A stretch of DNA of 64,000 nt from CAWANF01 sp963783355 (GTDB lineage: Bacteria > Bacteroidota > Rhodothermia > Balneolales > DATFMH01). The notes beneath the pieces were generated by a model. That model was not told where the DNA came from. It searched no databases and saw nothing but the letters and a program-made list of their open reading frames with translations. The DNA is taken from assembly GCA_963783355.1 (NCBI GenBank), contig CAWANF010000006.1, positions 124,001 to 188,000 of the forward strand. The letters are read 5' to 3'. Every line of letters starts with the position of its first letter. Position 1 is the stretch's first letter. Of this stretch, positions 16,578 to 24,293 are shown one piece after another. The position numbers and the translations under genes are program-made.

Positions 16578-17426
16578 ATGAATAAAAAAGGCATAATCCT
16601 TATAGCTTTAATTTTTGGTTGGGGATGCCAAAGCAAAAAAAATAATAAGGAAAATGATGCAAAATTTTGGTTTGAATCTATTAAAAGTCATTATGAAAGC
16701 CAAGATTACACCGATGCTAATAGGTATTATTGGAATGATTTAAATAAATATAAAAATAGTACTTATGCTGATTCCGCTAAAGAAATTCATAAATTAATTG
16801 CCAATAAACTGGAAGAACAGGCTGAATTAAACTTGAAAAAGAAAGAGAAACAGGCTGAGTTTGCATTAAAAGAGAGAAAAAAAGCAAATCGCAAGATTAA
16901 AAAAAATATAAAACATCTTGAATCTTATTTTCATAAGAACGAGGACAAATTTGCTGGAATAACTTGGTATGAATATAACTACCCAGAAGGCTCACCTCAA
17001 GAACAAGCTACTCAGCATTTATTAGCTAAAGATATTGATCATATTGAACCAGTTGCTATTTTATGGGTTGATGTCAATAATTCGGGCTTTTATTATTTGA
17101 ATTCTTATTATTCAGCTTCTGATTGGCTATTCCATGATAAAGTTGCTGTTTTAATTAATGGTTCTCCTATTTGGTCCAATCAAATATCCGTTAATTCCAA
17201 AAATAATATTGAACAAGTTGTTGATGGGATAACTGAACATATCCAATTCGTAAAAGGTGGTGGAAATGATATTATAGAACGAATCTCAAAAATGGCTTCA
17301 TTTAAACCAATTTTGGTTAGATTTTATGGATTACATCATTATATAGAATATCATATGCAAAAATCAGAATGGCTTGAAATAAAAAGATCATATGAATTAG
17401 CTAGAAGTATACAAAAACTTCAGTAA
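16578..17426 (+). CDS. Lipoprotein of unknown function (cassette 11)
   Basis: The 282-aa protein has a lipoprotein signal (GIILIALIFGWGCQSKK; lipobox Cys at residue 17). A Lys/Glu-rich coiled-coil follows (about 68-112), then an alpha/beta domain with many aromatic residues (HIEPVAILWVDVNNSGFYYL). A strong Shine-Dalgarno (AAAGGAGG, 16563-16570) precedes the ATG at 16578, unusual for this genome. It is the only gene of cassette 16527-17554. The function is not recognised; lipid anchoring and the coiled coil suggest an envelope role. Confidence 0.65.
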   Translation: MNKKGIILIALIFGWGCQSKKNNKENDAKFWFESIKSHYESQDYTDANRYYWNDLNKYKNSTYADSAKEIHKLIANKLEEQAELNLKKKEKQAEFALKERKKANRKIKKNIKHLESYFHKNEDKFAGITWYEYNYPEGSPQEQATQHLLAKDIDHIEPVAILWVDVNNSGFYYLNSYYSASDWLFHDKVAVLINGSPIWSNQISVNSKNNIEQVVDGITEHIQFVKGGGNDIIERISKMASFKPILVRFYGLHHYIEYHMQKSEWLEIKRSYELARSIQKLQ

Positions 17427-17439
17427 ATCGCCCTTGTGG

Positions 17440-17560
17440 CCCTAACAGGCGCATCAAGGGGACGTTTTTCGCTAAGCCTTTACATCGTTCCGTTCGGATT
17501 TTTCGTTTTGTCTGTTAAATTATAAATCAAAAACGCCCCTTATGCGCAGGGTCGTTATAG
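17440..17560 (+). other. attC: attC site 11
   Basis: Left core CCCTAAC, right core GTTATAG. Arms of the GCGCAT/ATGCGC type with unpaired C and A. Confidence 0.9.
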
Positions 17561-17601
17561 TGCCTTTTATTTATTGGTAATTTCAAGACTAGGAGCGCAA
17601 A

Positions 17602-18261
17602 ATGAGATCACGATCTATTCATAGTTTCTTAATCGTTACAGCGTTCATAATTTGTACAACTGTTACGTCGATATCGGGACAACCTTTATTGAAGAGTTCG
17701 AAATATGTTCCCGGACCCTTTGAAGTTTCAATTGGGATCACACAGATGCCTATCTATCCAGCTGATGCAAGCTTTATTAAAATGAAACCTACTGGACTAA
17801 AACTCGAGGCTGGCTTTCGTCCTAAATTCACAAATCGTCATTTACTGTTAGAAGCTTTTTTTCAGCATATTTCTAAAGCAAGAGATAAAACTAATCCCGT
17901 ATATCATGATAGAAATCAGTTTAACCTTTTTGGTATCGATGCAACTTATCTGATCTTGAATCCCAAAATGCGTATCAATCCGTTTGTGGGTGTTGGTTAT
18001 GGGAGGTATGTATTTCGACCGATGATATATTTCTATCCAGATAGTCCTTGTTCTATAACTAACGGATGTCCTGCATATTTCTATAATCGAAAAGCCTTTC
18101 AAAACTTGATCTTAAAATCTGGGTTGTATGTGACAGTTATCCCAGATTTTGCCATAAAGGGCGAAGTATCATTATTCAAACATTTAGGCTCATTTTATAA
18201 TGATACAGGAATTGATGAATCTAAACTTGCCCCTTCACTTGAGGTCAGTTTAAGATTTTGA
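17602..18261 (+). CDS. Outer-membrane beta-barrel protein (cassette 12)
   Basis: The 219-aa protein has a signal peptide (FLIVTAFIICTTVTSISGQ) and alternating amphipathic strands. Phrases such as LKLEAGFRPKFTNRHLLLEAFFQ and INPFVGVGYGRYVF are typical of OmpW/porin-type small barrels, and it ends on the aromatic strand PSLEVSLRF expected for BAM recognition. A short Cys pair (SPCSITNGC) may form a disulfide in a loop. AGGAGCG lies 8 bp before the ATG. Sole gene of its cassette. The ligand is unknown. Confidence 0.75.
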   Translation: MRSRSIHSFLIVTAFIICTTVTSISGQPLLKSSKYVPGPFEVSIGITQMPIYPADASFIKMKPTGLKLEAGFRPKFTNRHLLLEAFFQHISKARDKTNPVYHDRNQFNLFGIDATYLILNPKMRINPFVGVGYGRYVFRPMIYFYPDSPCSITNGCPAYFYNRKAFQNLILKSGLYVTVIPDFAIKGEVSLFKHLGSFYNDTGIDESKLAPSLEVSLRF

Positions 18262-18271
18262 TGTGTCGGCA

Positions 18272-18399
18272 CTATAACAAGCGCATTAAGGGGACTAAGC
18301 CGGTCGGGCATGAATCCGCATTTTGCTTGTGCTCAAGGTGTTAGCTACATTAACAAGCGTTGCTCGTATCTTAGCCCCTTATGCGCAGGGTCGTTAGGC
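18272..18399 (+). other. attC: attC site 12, second subtype
   Basis: Left core CTATAAC and right core GTTAGGC. The outer arms GCGCATTAAGGGGAC and CCCCTTATGCGC pair with unpaired T and A, and the stem is extended by CTAAG/CTTAG. The central sequence differs completely from the other sites (contains GCTTGTGCTCAAGG and ACAAGCGTTGCTCGTAT). Confidence 0.85.
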
Positions 18400-18485
18400 G
18401 GCGAATCCCGTTCATAGTTCTGTAACAAGTTTGGAATTTATTTCTCTTGGGCAAAAGACGATAATCTTAAAAGGAGGTGCTAATT

Positions 18486-18536
18486 ATGAAAACTAGTAGT
18501 AATAAGAGCTTTTCTGCGTCATGGAGGATCCTATGA
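18486..18536 (+). CDS. 16-codon leader peptide overlapping the next gene (cassette 13)
   Basis: A strong Shine-Dalgarno (AAAGGAGGTG, 18470-18479) precedes ATG 18486. The short frame (MKTSSNKSFSASWRIL) stops at TGA 18534-18536, overlapping the next gene's ATG at 18533 as ATGA. This layout suits translational coupling, in which ribosomes loaded on the leader restart at the main ORF. Whether the peptide itself matters is unknown. Confidence 0.5.
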   Translation: MKTSSNKSFSASWRIL

Positions 18537-19060
18537 GTTGGTTCCAGAAATTCGGCGGTTCACAAGATAAGATAGGTAAGGACAAATTTGTCCTCTTACT
18601 TAACGGAATATTACGACCATTGCAAAACAGCGCTGTTGAACAAATCAACTTGGCACTCCGATATATTCCTGACCATGACAGTAAAGGACGCATTATGCTA
18701 TTGTTTATGCATGTCTGTTTGGCGTCTATTCTACATAAGCTTGACAGTGGAGATGGATCCTCCAGAGAAATGTCCAATGCATTCAAGACGTTTGCTATTT
18801 CCAAGTGGGATAGACCTCCGGGTATGAACATTGATTCCGTACACAAACTATTTGCGTATACGAGACAGGAGGTTGAAAATAAACTTGCAGTTTCAGACGA
18901 CAGATCAATAAAAGATGTTGGTCTCACGCTGTTATCGATGGCACAACCAAATCAAGAACAATTTTCATTAGATGCTTCTATAGCTTGCGGTAAAGCCGCG
19001 TATGCATGCTGGCGGCAAGCTGCTCTTGAGACAGACAAAACGCTTGGAACATCACTCTAA
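18533..19060 (+). CDS. Hypothetical soluble protein (cassette 13, first gene)
   Basis: The roughly 175-aa helical protein begins MSWFQKFGGSQDKIGKDK. It has phrases such as LNGILRPLQNSAVEQINLALRYIP and ACGKAAYACWRQAALETDK. I prefer the ATG at 18533 over the in-frame ATG at 18521 because it overlaps the leader stop and needs no separate ribosome site. No domain is recognised. It lies at the 5' end of a 2-kb cassette (18394-20359) with at least three genes. Confidence 0.55.
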   Translation: MSWFQKFGGSQDKIGKDKFVLLLNGILRPLQNSAVEQINLALRYIPDHDSKGRIMLLFMHVCLASILHKLDSGDGSSREMSNAFKTFAISKWDRPPGMNIDSVHKLFAYTRQEVENKLAVSDDRSIKDVGLTLLSMAQPNQEQFSLDASIACGKAAYACWRQAALETDKTLGTSL

Positions 19061-19123
19061 TCAATGGCAGAACAGTCAAAAACAACCAACAGGTTTATTT
19101 GATAAATTATTACTTGGAGTAAA

Positions 19124-19676
19124 TATGGGATTATTTGAGAATTTATTTAGTGAACGAAATGAAATTACGCTTGAAAATTTCAACAAAAAATTAAAGTTGG
19201 GTGAGTATTTTTATTTAATGACCTATCAAGAGTATTATAAAAACTTTTTGGAAGGTCTCAATAATAAGAAAAAAATCATCTCTGAACTTTTCGTTTTTCG
19301 TGGTTGGACTACTCAATTTGGATTCCGTTTATTTTCTTCTAAACCATTAATTTCAGAAAAAATAATAGAAAGTATTGTTGCCCAAGGGAAGCAACTCGGT
19401 ATAAGAATGTTAAATGAGTTGGAACAAGTTGATATAGAAAAAGAAACCAGTATGCGATATATAGACTTGATTGACTCAAGGTGGCAAGAATACGATAACA
19501 TGTTTATTGAAAACAAAAGTTCTGAACTCCCTATACCGACTAGACAAATTTGTGGCAAATTAGAAGATTTCTGTGAGATTAAAGATCCCGCTAAATTCGT
19601 ATGGATTTGTAATGATTTTATTCTCCATCTTAATAATATCAAGGAAGATGCTATTCAAACAGGTCTTTTAAAATAA
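19124..19676 (+). CDS. Hypothetical soluble protein (cassette 13, second gene)
   Basis: The frame is open from 19002, but the likely start is the ATG at 19124 (MGLFENLFSERNEITLENF), giving about 183 aa, because 19002-19060 would overlap the preceding gene. The protein is predicted to be mostly helical, with acidic and aromatic stretches (YIDLIDSRWQEYDNMFIENK, FVWICNDFILHLNNI). Function not recognised. A 105-bp AT-rich spacer separates it from the next gene. Confidence 0.55.
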
Positions 19677-19782
19677 CTAATATTTTTCAACCGTATCAAG
19701 CACGGAAGCGAGATATTCAAGCTGACGATAATTTGACATTTTTCCCATTAATTACAGCAACATCATCTTAATTTAAAAAAAT

Positions 19783-20127
19783 ATGTTTAATAGAGAATTA
19801 GATAAGTTTTTGAATGTGAATGTCCCAAGAAAAGGATATCATGCTTATAATGGAGAGATTGAACTTTACAGCAAAAAGAAACTAACCTTCCAATGTGGAT
19901 GCGGTCAAATACATCCAGTTACCACATCTTTAGCAATAATTGATTTTCCCCTTGAAAATAAAGGACTTTATCTTTGTCCAAACAATGATAATATTTTTGT
20001 ATTAGTTAAAGCTACAGGAACTTTTAGTGTAAAGGGACTTAAAACTATTGCGTTTTATTGGGCAGAGGATGAGAATGTAAAACAACAAATAATGTTAGGT
20101 ATAGAATCAAGAAAAAAGCGAGGCTAA
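19783..20127 (+). CDS. Hypothetical protein with a Cys-Gly-Cys-Gly motif (cassette 13, third gene)
   Basis: The 114-aa protein is beta-rich. A CGCGQIH motif (about residues 39-45) and a later LCPNND (about 67-72) give three Cys and a His that could bind a metal as a small zinc ribbon; this is inference. Its phrases (FPLENKGLYLCPNNDNIFVLV) suggest a compact fold. Not recognised. It ends 117 bp before attC13 and completes the cassette. Confidence 0.5.
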   Translation: MFNRELDKFLNVNVPRKGYHAYNGEIELYSKKKLTFQCGCGQIHPVTTSLAIIDFPLENKGLYLCPNNDNIFVLVKATGTFSVKGLKTIAFYWAEDENVKQQIMLGIESRKKRG

Positions 20128-20243
20128 AGTTAGTTTTTTTGATACATAAATTCCTAACTGTGGCTCAATCACTCACGATATTGGCATTTTTGAAGCTACG
20201 GTTTCATTCTAATATTTTGTTTAAAATAAAATTCGAATGAGCC

Positions 20244-20365
20244 GCCTAACAAGGCGCATTAAGGGGACGTTTTTCGCTAAGCCTTTGCACGTTTCCGTTC
20301 GGATTTTTCGTTTTATCTATTAAATTATATATCAAAAACGCCCCTTATGCGCAGGGTCGTTAGGC
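20244..20365 (+). other. attC: attC site 13
   Basis: Left core GCCTAAC and right core GTTAGGC. Arms GGCGCATTAAGGGGACG and CGCCCCTTATGCGC, with unpaired T and A. Confidence 0.92.
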
Positions 20366-20382
20366 CAAGCTCACATCTCCTC

Positions 20383-20416
20383 TTGACAATATGTACGGAA
20401 TGGCGTACGTTTAAAT
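20383..20416 (+). promoter_or_regulatory. Autoregulated promoter/operator of the YefM-YoeB-like cassette
   Basis: TTGACA (20383-20388) is followed about 17 bp later by an AT-rich -10 region (TTAAAT about 20411). Between them is an inverted repeat GTACG (20393-20397) / CGTAC (20404-20408), placed where the antitoxin would block the polymerase. It lies 30 bp before the antitoxin start. Confidence 0.55.
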
Positions 20417-20440
20417 AGAAAACATAGACCAATACTCAAA

Positions 20441-20683
20441 ATGAAAACTTTAACAGCCACTCAGCTCCGAAAGGAGATTTACCGTCTGCTGGATGAGGCT
20501 TCCAAAACTCATGAGCCTATTCAGATAACCGGAAAGCGTTCCAATGCTGTCCTAGTCAGTGAAGAGGATTGGCGCTCTATCCAGGAAACGCTGTATCTTA
20601 GTTCTATTCCCGGTATGACGGAATCTATCAAAGAAGGACTGAATACGCCAGTGGAAGAGTGTGATGAAGACCTTGACTGGTGA
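20441..20683 (+). CDS. YefM/Phd-family antitoxin (cassette 14)
   Basis: The 80-aa protein has the Phd/YefM pattern: MKTLTATQLRKEIYRLLDEA (DNA-binding N-terminus), EPIQITGKRSNAVLVSEEDWRSIQETLYL (core) and an acidic toxin-binding tail (EECDEDLDW). It should neutralise the downstream YoeB-like toxin and repress the operon through the inverted repeat at 20393-20408. Its stop overlaps the toxin start (GTGA), a usual sign of translational coupling. Confidence 0.9.
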   Translation: MKTLTATQLRKEIYRLLDEASKTHEPIQITGKRSNAVLVSEEDWRSIQETLYLSSIPGMTESIKEGLNTPVEECDEDLDW

Positions 20684-20946
20684 GTAAGTATAAACTTGTC
20701 TACACCAAACAAGCCCAGAAGGATGCCAAAAAAGTAGCTTCATCCGGATTAAAATCCAAAGTGGAAGATCTTTTGGAAATAATTCGGGAAGATCCATTTC
20801 AGGATTATCCGCCCTATGAAAAATTGGTTGGGGAATTGCAAGGGGCTTATTCCCGTAGAATAAATATCCAACATCGGTTGGTTTACCAGGTTTATGAGGA
20901 AAAACGAATTGTTAAAGTTATCCGAATGTGGACTCACTATGATTAA
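20680..20946 (+). CDS. YoeB-family mRNA interferase toxin (cassette 14)
   Basis: The 88-aa protein starts at GTG 20680. It has the YoeB layout: KLVYTKQAQKDAKKV at the N-terminus, PYEKLVGELQGAYSRRIN in the middle, QHRLVYQVYEEKRIV and the C-terminal WTHYD. Family catalytic residues are visible as Glu47, an Arg pair (59-60), Arg66 and His86. It would cut mRNA at translating ribosomes. Full length for the family, paired with the antitoxin upstream. Confidence 0.9.
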   Translation: MSKYKLVYTKQAQKDAKKVASSGLKSKVEDLLEIIREDPFQDYPPYEKLVGELQGAYSRRINIQHRLVYQVYEEKRIVKVIRMWTHYD

Positions 20947-20956
20947 AAAGAGCTTG

Positions 20957-21080
20957 GCCTAACAAGGCGTTTCAATGGGACGTTTTTCGCTACGCCTTTT
21001 CTGGCGTTCCGATTCGGATTTTTCATTTTGTCTGTTAAATTACATGTCAAAAACGCCCATTAAACGCAGGGTCGTTAGCA
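20957..21080 (+). other. attC: attC site 14
   Basis: Left core GCCTAAC, right core GTTAGCA. Arms of the GCGTTT/AAACGC type with unpaired C and A. The site begins 11 bp after the toxin stop. Confidence 0.92.
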
Positions 21081-21178
21081 CGCTTCATTCCCAAAAACAA
21101 AATTTAGTCTGAAGTATACAATTTTTCATTCTTCTTAGTTATACTATAAGTATAAGGAAATCCAAAATTTGATACGCT

Positions 21179-21421
21179 ATGACAACTAACACAAAAGAAC
21201 TTAAAAACTTGCTTCACGAAAGCATTGAAAATATTGATGACGAAGCTTTTCTTAAGGCCATAAAAAATATTCTGGATCATAAGTATGAACCTCAGGAAGA
21301 AATTGCTCTGACTCCCGAACAAGAGAAACGCATTGAGCAAGCAAAAGAAAGTATAAAGCAGGGTAATTATCTAACCAATGACCAAGCGGACAAATTGGTA
21401 ACTAAGTGGCTAAACGAATAA
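21179..21421 (+). CDS. Antitoxin of a RelE/ParE-type module (cassette 15)
   Basis: The 80-aa acidic helical protein (ELKNLLHESIENIDDEAFLKAIKNIL at the N-terminus, then a long charged helix and LTNDQADKLVTKWLNE) resembles small antitoxin components found before RelE/ParE toxins in Bacteroidota. The downstream toxin frame overlaps it by 16 bp. It differs in family from the antitoxins of cassettes 3 and 14. Family name uncertain. Confidence 0.75.
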   Translation: MTTNTKELKNLLHESIENIDDEAFLKAIKNILDHKYEPQEEIALTPEQEKRIEQAKESIKQGNYLTNDQADKLVTKWLNE

Positions 21422-21699
21422 TCTGGGCGCCACAAGCCGTGGCAGATCGTATTCAAATTTTGGATTATTGGTATAAACGTCTGGGAACAAAAGAGTATTC
21501 GGTAATACTGGATGAAACCTTTAAGGATACTGTCCAACTTCTTTCACTATTTCCGTTATTAGGTAGATCGTTAGAAAACCGTGAAGAGCGCGTATTTGTC
21601 AAAGACTATTACCAGTTTTTTTATTTAGACGAATCAGAAAATATCAAAATATTACATCTTTGGGATAGTCGCCGTAATCCTAAAAATTTAAACATTTGA
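21406..21699 (+). CDS. RelE/ParE-family toxin (cassette 15)
   Basis: The 97-aa protein starts at GTG 21406 inside the end of the antitoxin gene. It shows the plasmid-stabilisation pattern: IIWAPQAVADRIQILDYWYKR, FPLLGRSLENREERVFVKDYYQFFY and a C-terminal ILHLWDSRRNPKNL. The conserved Arg and aromatic residues of the core strands are present. Whether it cleaves mRNA or targets gyrase is not decided by sequence. This is the third toxin-antitoxin pair in the array. Confidence 0.85.
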   Translation: MAKRIIWAPQAVADRIQILDYWYKRLGTKEYSVILDETFKDTVQLLSLFPLLGRSLENREERVFVKDYYQFFYLDESENIKILHLWDSRRNPKNLNI

Positions 21700-21722
21700 T
21701 TTCCAATAATTACAATCCAGCG

Positions 21723-21843
21723 TGCTAACAAGCGCATTAAGGGGACGTTATTCTCCAAACCTTTTCTCGTTTCCGTTCGGATTTTTCGTTTTGTCTGCTA
21801 AATTATAATTCAAAACACTTCTTTATGCATCGGATCATTAACG
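21723..21843 (+). other. attC: attC site 15, degenerate right end
   Basis: Left core TGCTAAC, left arm AGCGCATTAAGGGGACG and the conserved centre are normal. The right arm is eroded (CACTTCTTTATGCATCGGATC) and the right core reads ATTAACG. Confidence 0.7.
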
Positions 21844-22064
21844 TAATTTTATTTCTGAAGGAGTAAAACATTATAAAAGAGCAAAATAATTAACCTTGTA
21901 CCGTTTCTTGCCAACTTGTATGGGAAGAGGTTGGACATCAAAAAGTGTAAACCTGTGATCATGATCAACATAGTGCCTTTCGATGAGATAGTTTTAACTC
22001 ATACCAAGATCAAAACCAGTTCAGGTGTCTCAAAAGACACATTGGCATGCCTGGAGTCAGAGCC

Positions 22065-22637
22065 ATGACCCAGTTCGATTACATCGTGGTGCTCGTCTCT
22101 GTGATTGTCGGGCTCGGTGTCGTTCACTTGCTTGCCGGGGTAGCTCGATTCCTTACTCATCGAGACGAGTGGAAGCCATACTGGGTGCATCTGCTTTGGA
22201 CCTGGAATGTCTTCAACTACCTGGTCTTCTTCTGGTGGTTTGTTTACCGATGGAAGACGGTCCGGGAATGGTCACTCCTGCTCTTCCTTTTCGTACTCAT
22301 GTATTCAATCGGAATCTACATGCTATGCGCGGTCCTTTACCCGGAGAAGGAAGACCGCAGAGCCTATCGGGAAATCTACTTTGAGAACAGAAGCGTTTTC
22401 TTCGGTTTGTGGATCATCCTTATCGTTTTTGATTTCATTGACACCCATCTCAAGGAGCATTACGGACTCAGCGGCTTCGGTATAATTCAGATTCTGAACT
22501 ATTTGGTGATCGTGGTAGGCTCGGCAATCGCTGCACGTTCCAAGAGTCACCGGGTACACGCAACATGGGCCATTCTTTTCTTCATAATTATTTCCGCGTT
22601 CGAGTATGTCAACTTCCGCGTTCTCAGATCCAATTAG
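22065..22637 (+). CDS. Polytopic membrane protein of unknown function (cassette 16)
   Basis: The roughly 190-aa protein starts MTQFDYIVVLVSVIVGLGVVH and has about six hydrophobic helices, with few charges except short loops (EKEDRRAYRE, SKSHRVH). A frame start at 22047 would add six residues. The gene is GC-richer than its neighbours (around half G+C against about 35 percent), a sign of a different donor. No transporter or enzyme motif was recognised. The only gene in its cassette. Confidence 0.6.
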   Translation: MTQFDYIVVLVSVIVGLGVVHLLAGVARFLTHRDEWKPYWVHLLWTWNVFNYLVFFWWFVYRWKTVREWSLLLFLFVLMYSIGIYMLCAVLYPEKEDRRAYREIYFENRSVFFGLWIILIVFDFIDTHLKEHYGLSGFGIIQILNYLVIVVGSAIAARSKSHRVHATWAILFFIIISAFEYVNFRVLRSN

Positions 22638-22654
22638 GTTTCAATCAGCAATAT

Positions 22655-22732
22655 ATCAGGGCAACTCACTTGTATTCACAGTTTTGATAATCGTTGCCCG
22701 TATCTTAGCCCATTAAACCAGGATCGTTTGCT
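22655..22732 (+). other. attC: attC site 16, degenerate (second subtype)
   Basis: The right part (ATCGTTGCCCGTATCTTAGCC, then CAGGATC and GTTTGCT) resembles attC12. The left arm is not recognisable. Confidence 0.5.
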
Positions 22733-22751
22733 GCATAAGTGATTAAAAAAA

Positions 22752-22865
22752 ATGGCAGAAAATGGGGAATCAATAATGCAGGCAGCTCTTCAGAATACTC
22801 TTATTACAATTGCATATAGAAAACTGGAGAATGCTTATTTGCCGAATAAAAATATGATTATGTAA
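22752..22865 (+). CDS. Possible 37-codon ORF (cassette 17)
   Basis: ATG 22752 opens a short frame (MAENGESIMQAALQNTLIT ... NKNMIM) ending at 22865. There is no strong ribosome site and no recognisable family. It fits in the 5' part of cassette 17 and is listed only as a possibility. Confidence 0.25.
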   Translation: MAENGESIMQAALQNTLITIAYRKLENAYLPNKNMIM

Positions 22866-22911
22866 TTGAAGAAGTTATTAGATTTAAAAAAAATAGTATA
22901 TAGTTTTAATC

Positions 22912-23247
22912 ATGAATGAAGAAATATTGTATCAAGATAATTTAGTTGAAATAAAAGATGATTTAATCATCCTTAAAAACTATTATTTCCCTTCAATGTC
23001 GCCTAAGAATATTTTATTTACAAACGTTGAAAAAATAGAAGTTAAAGAACCTACTCTGTTGAGGGGAAAGTGGAGAATTCAGGGAACAGGAGATTTCAGG
23101 ACATGGTATCCAATGGATTCTTATCGACCTAAAAGAGATAAAATATTTCTTATTACTTTTAAAAATAAATGGATGAGATCTGCTTTTACTGTGGAAGATT
23201 CAAGAAAAGTAGAAGATATTTTTAGAACAAAAGGGCTTATAAAATAA
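22912..23247 (+). CDS. Hypothetical small beta-rich protein (cassette 17)
   Basis: The 111-aa protein has repeated short strands (YQDNLVEIKDDLIILKNYYF, FLITFKNKWMRSAFTVEDS) and a final helix (KVEDIFRTKG). This looks like a PH-like or bacterial PH-domain fold, but that is only a pattern impression. No signal peptide. The main gene of cassette 22727-23335. Confidence 0.5.
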   Translation: MNEEILYQDNLVEIKDDLIILKNYYFPSMSPKNILFTNVEKIEVKEPTLLRGKWRIQGTGDFRTWYPMDSYRPKRDKIFLITFKNKWMRSAFTVEDSRKVEDIFRTKGLIK

Positions 23248-23269
23248 ATAGATGGATTCCCCCTTGGCT

Positions 23270-23341
23270 TGTGCACTGGATTTTAACTTAATTGACAAAC
23301 GTAGCTCGTATCCCTGCCCCTTATGCGCAGGATCGTTACTT
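23270..23341 (+). other. attC: attC site 17, degenerate (second subtype)
   Basis: The right part (ACAAACGTAGCTCGTATCCC, GCCCCTTATGCGCAGGATC, GTTACTT) matches the attC12 subtype. The left arm is reduced to GGCTTGTGCACTGG. Confidence 0.6.
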
Positions 23342-23448
23342 AGCTCAGCATGTTGATATACATTTTAAGTTCTTTAGGCCCACTTAGCTTTTCCAGGAAC
23401 AAACAAACGAAAAGATATTACGTTAGTTAACCGGCAAAAAATCAGAAA

Positions 23449-24192
23449 ATGGAATTCAATCCAAACAACAATATTGTTAAACGCTGCCTTCAGGGCATGG
23501 TCATGGAAGAAAAAGGCAAACCTGAAGAAGCATGTAAGCTGTTTATTCAGGCATGGAACGAAGCAACAAACGACTTTGAAAAATTTCTTGCAGCTTATTA
23601 TGTATCCCGACATCAAAAAAATACTTCCGACAAATTAAAATGGTTTGAAATCTCTTTGCAGTTTGCTTTAAATATTAATGACGCCACTGTTAACAGTGCT
23701 TTCCCTTCTCTGTATATAAATATTGCCAAATGTTATGAGGACTTAACCGAACCTGACAAGGCAAAAAAGAATTATCAATTAGCAGCTTCATTTAAGGATA
23801 AGCCACTTGACAAAGGCCCTTTTTATCATGGGACGAAAGCAGATTTACAGGTTGGCGATTTGTTAACTGCAGGGGGCCTTTCTAACTACAAATCAGAACT
23901 CAAAATGAATCACATTTATTTTACAGCCTTGGTCAATGTGGCAGGCCTTGCTGCAACACTGGCTAAAGGCGATGGCCGTGAGCGTGTATTTATCGTTGAA
24001 ACGACAGGGAGTTTTGAAAATGATCCAAATGTTACAGACAAAAAATTTCCGGGTAATCTAACACGCTCCTATCGTTCCAAAGCACCATTAAAAATCGTTG
24101 GAGAAGTAACAGATTGGATGCGACAAACACCAGGGGATCTCCAAAAATGGCGCGAAAAATTAGCCGATAAAAAAGAGGATATTATTAATTAG
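23449..24192 (+). CDS. arr: Rifampin ADP-ribosyltransferase (Arr) with N-terminal helical extension (cassette 18)
   Basis: The 247-aa protein has a C-terminal Arr domain (about residues 124-235). The three residues of the Arr active site are present with the family's exact spacing: His127 (FYHGTK), Tyr157 (NHIYFT) and Asp192 (ENDPN). GRERVFIVETTG, DKKFPGNLTRSYRS and LKIVGEVTDW are also diagnostic. Arr inactivates rifamycins by transferring ADP-ribose from NAD+. Residues 1-120 form a TPR-like helical domain (CLQGMVMEEKGKPEEACKLF, YINIAKCYEDLTEPDKAKKNY) not found in the classic 140-aa Arr. Sole gene of its cassette. Resistance is predicted, not shown; the extension could alter substrate. Confidence 0.88.
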   Translation: MEFNPNNNIVKRCLQGMVMEEKGKPEEACKLFIQAWNEATNDFEKFLAAYYVSRHQKNTSDKLKWFEISLQFALNINDATVNSAFPSLYINIAKCYEDLTEPDKAKKNYQLAASFKDKPLDKGPFYHGTKADLQVGDLLTAGGLSNYKSELKMNHIYFTALVNVAGLAATLAKGDGRERVFIVETTGSFENDPNVTDKKFPGNLTRSYRSKAPLKIVGEVTDWMRQTPGDLQKWREKLADKKEDIIN

Positions 24193-24293
24193 CGAGATAC
24201 CCATACCCTGTCCAGATATTGGAAATAACGTTTTTGTGATCCATAATTTAACAGCGAACAGAAACACAAGAAATCAGTCAACTAAGTCTGCCA

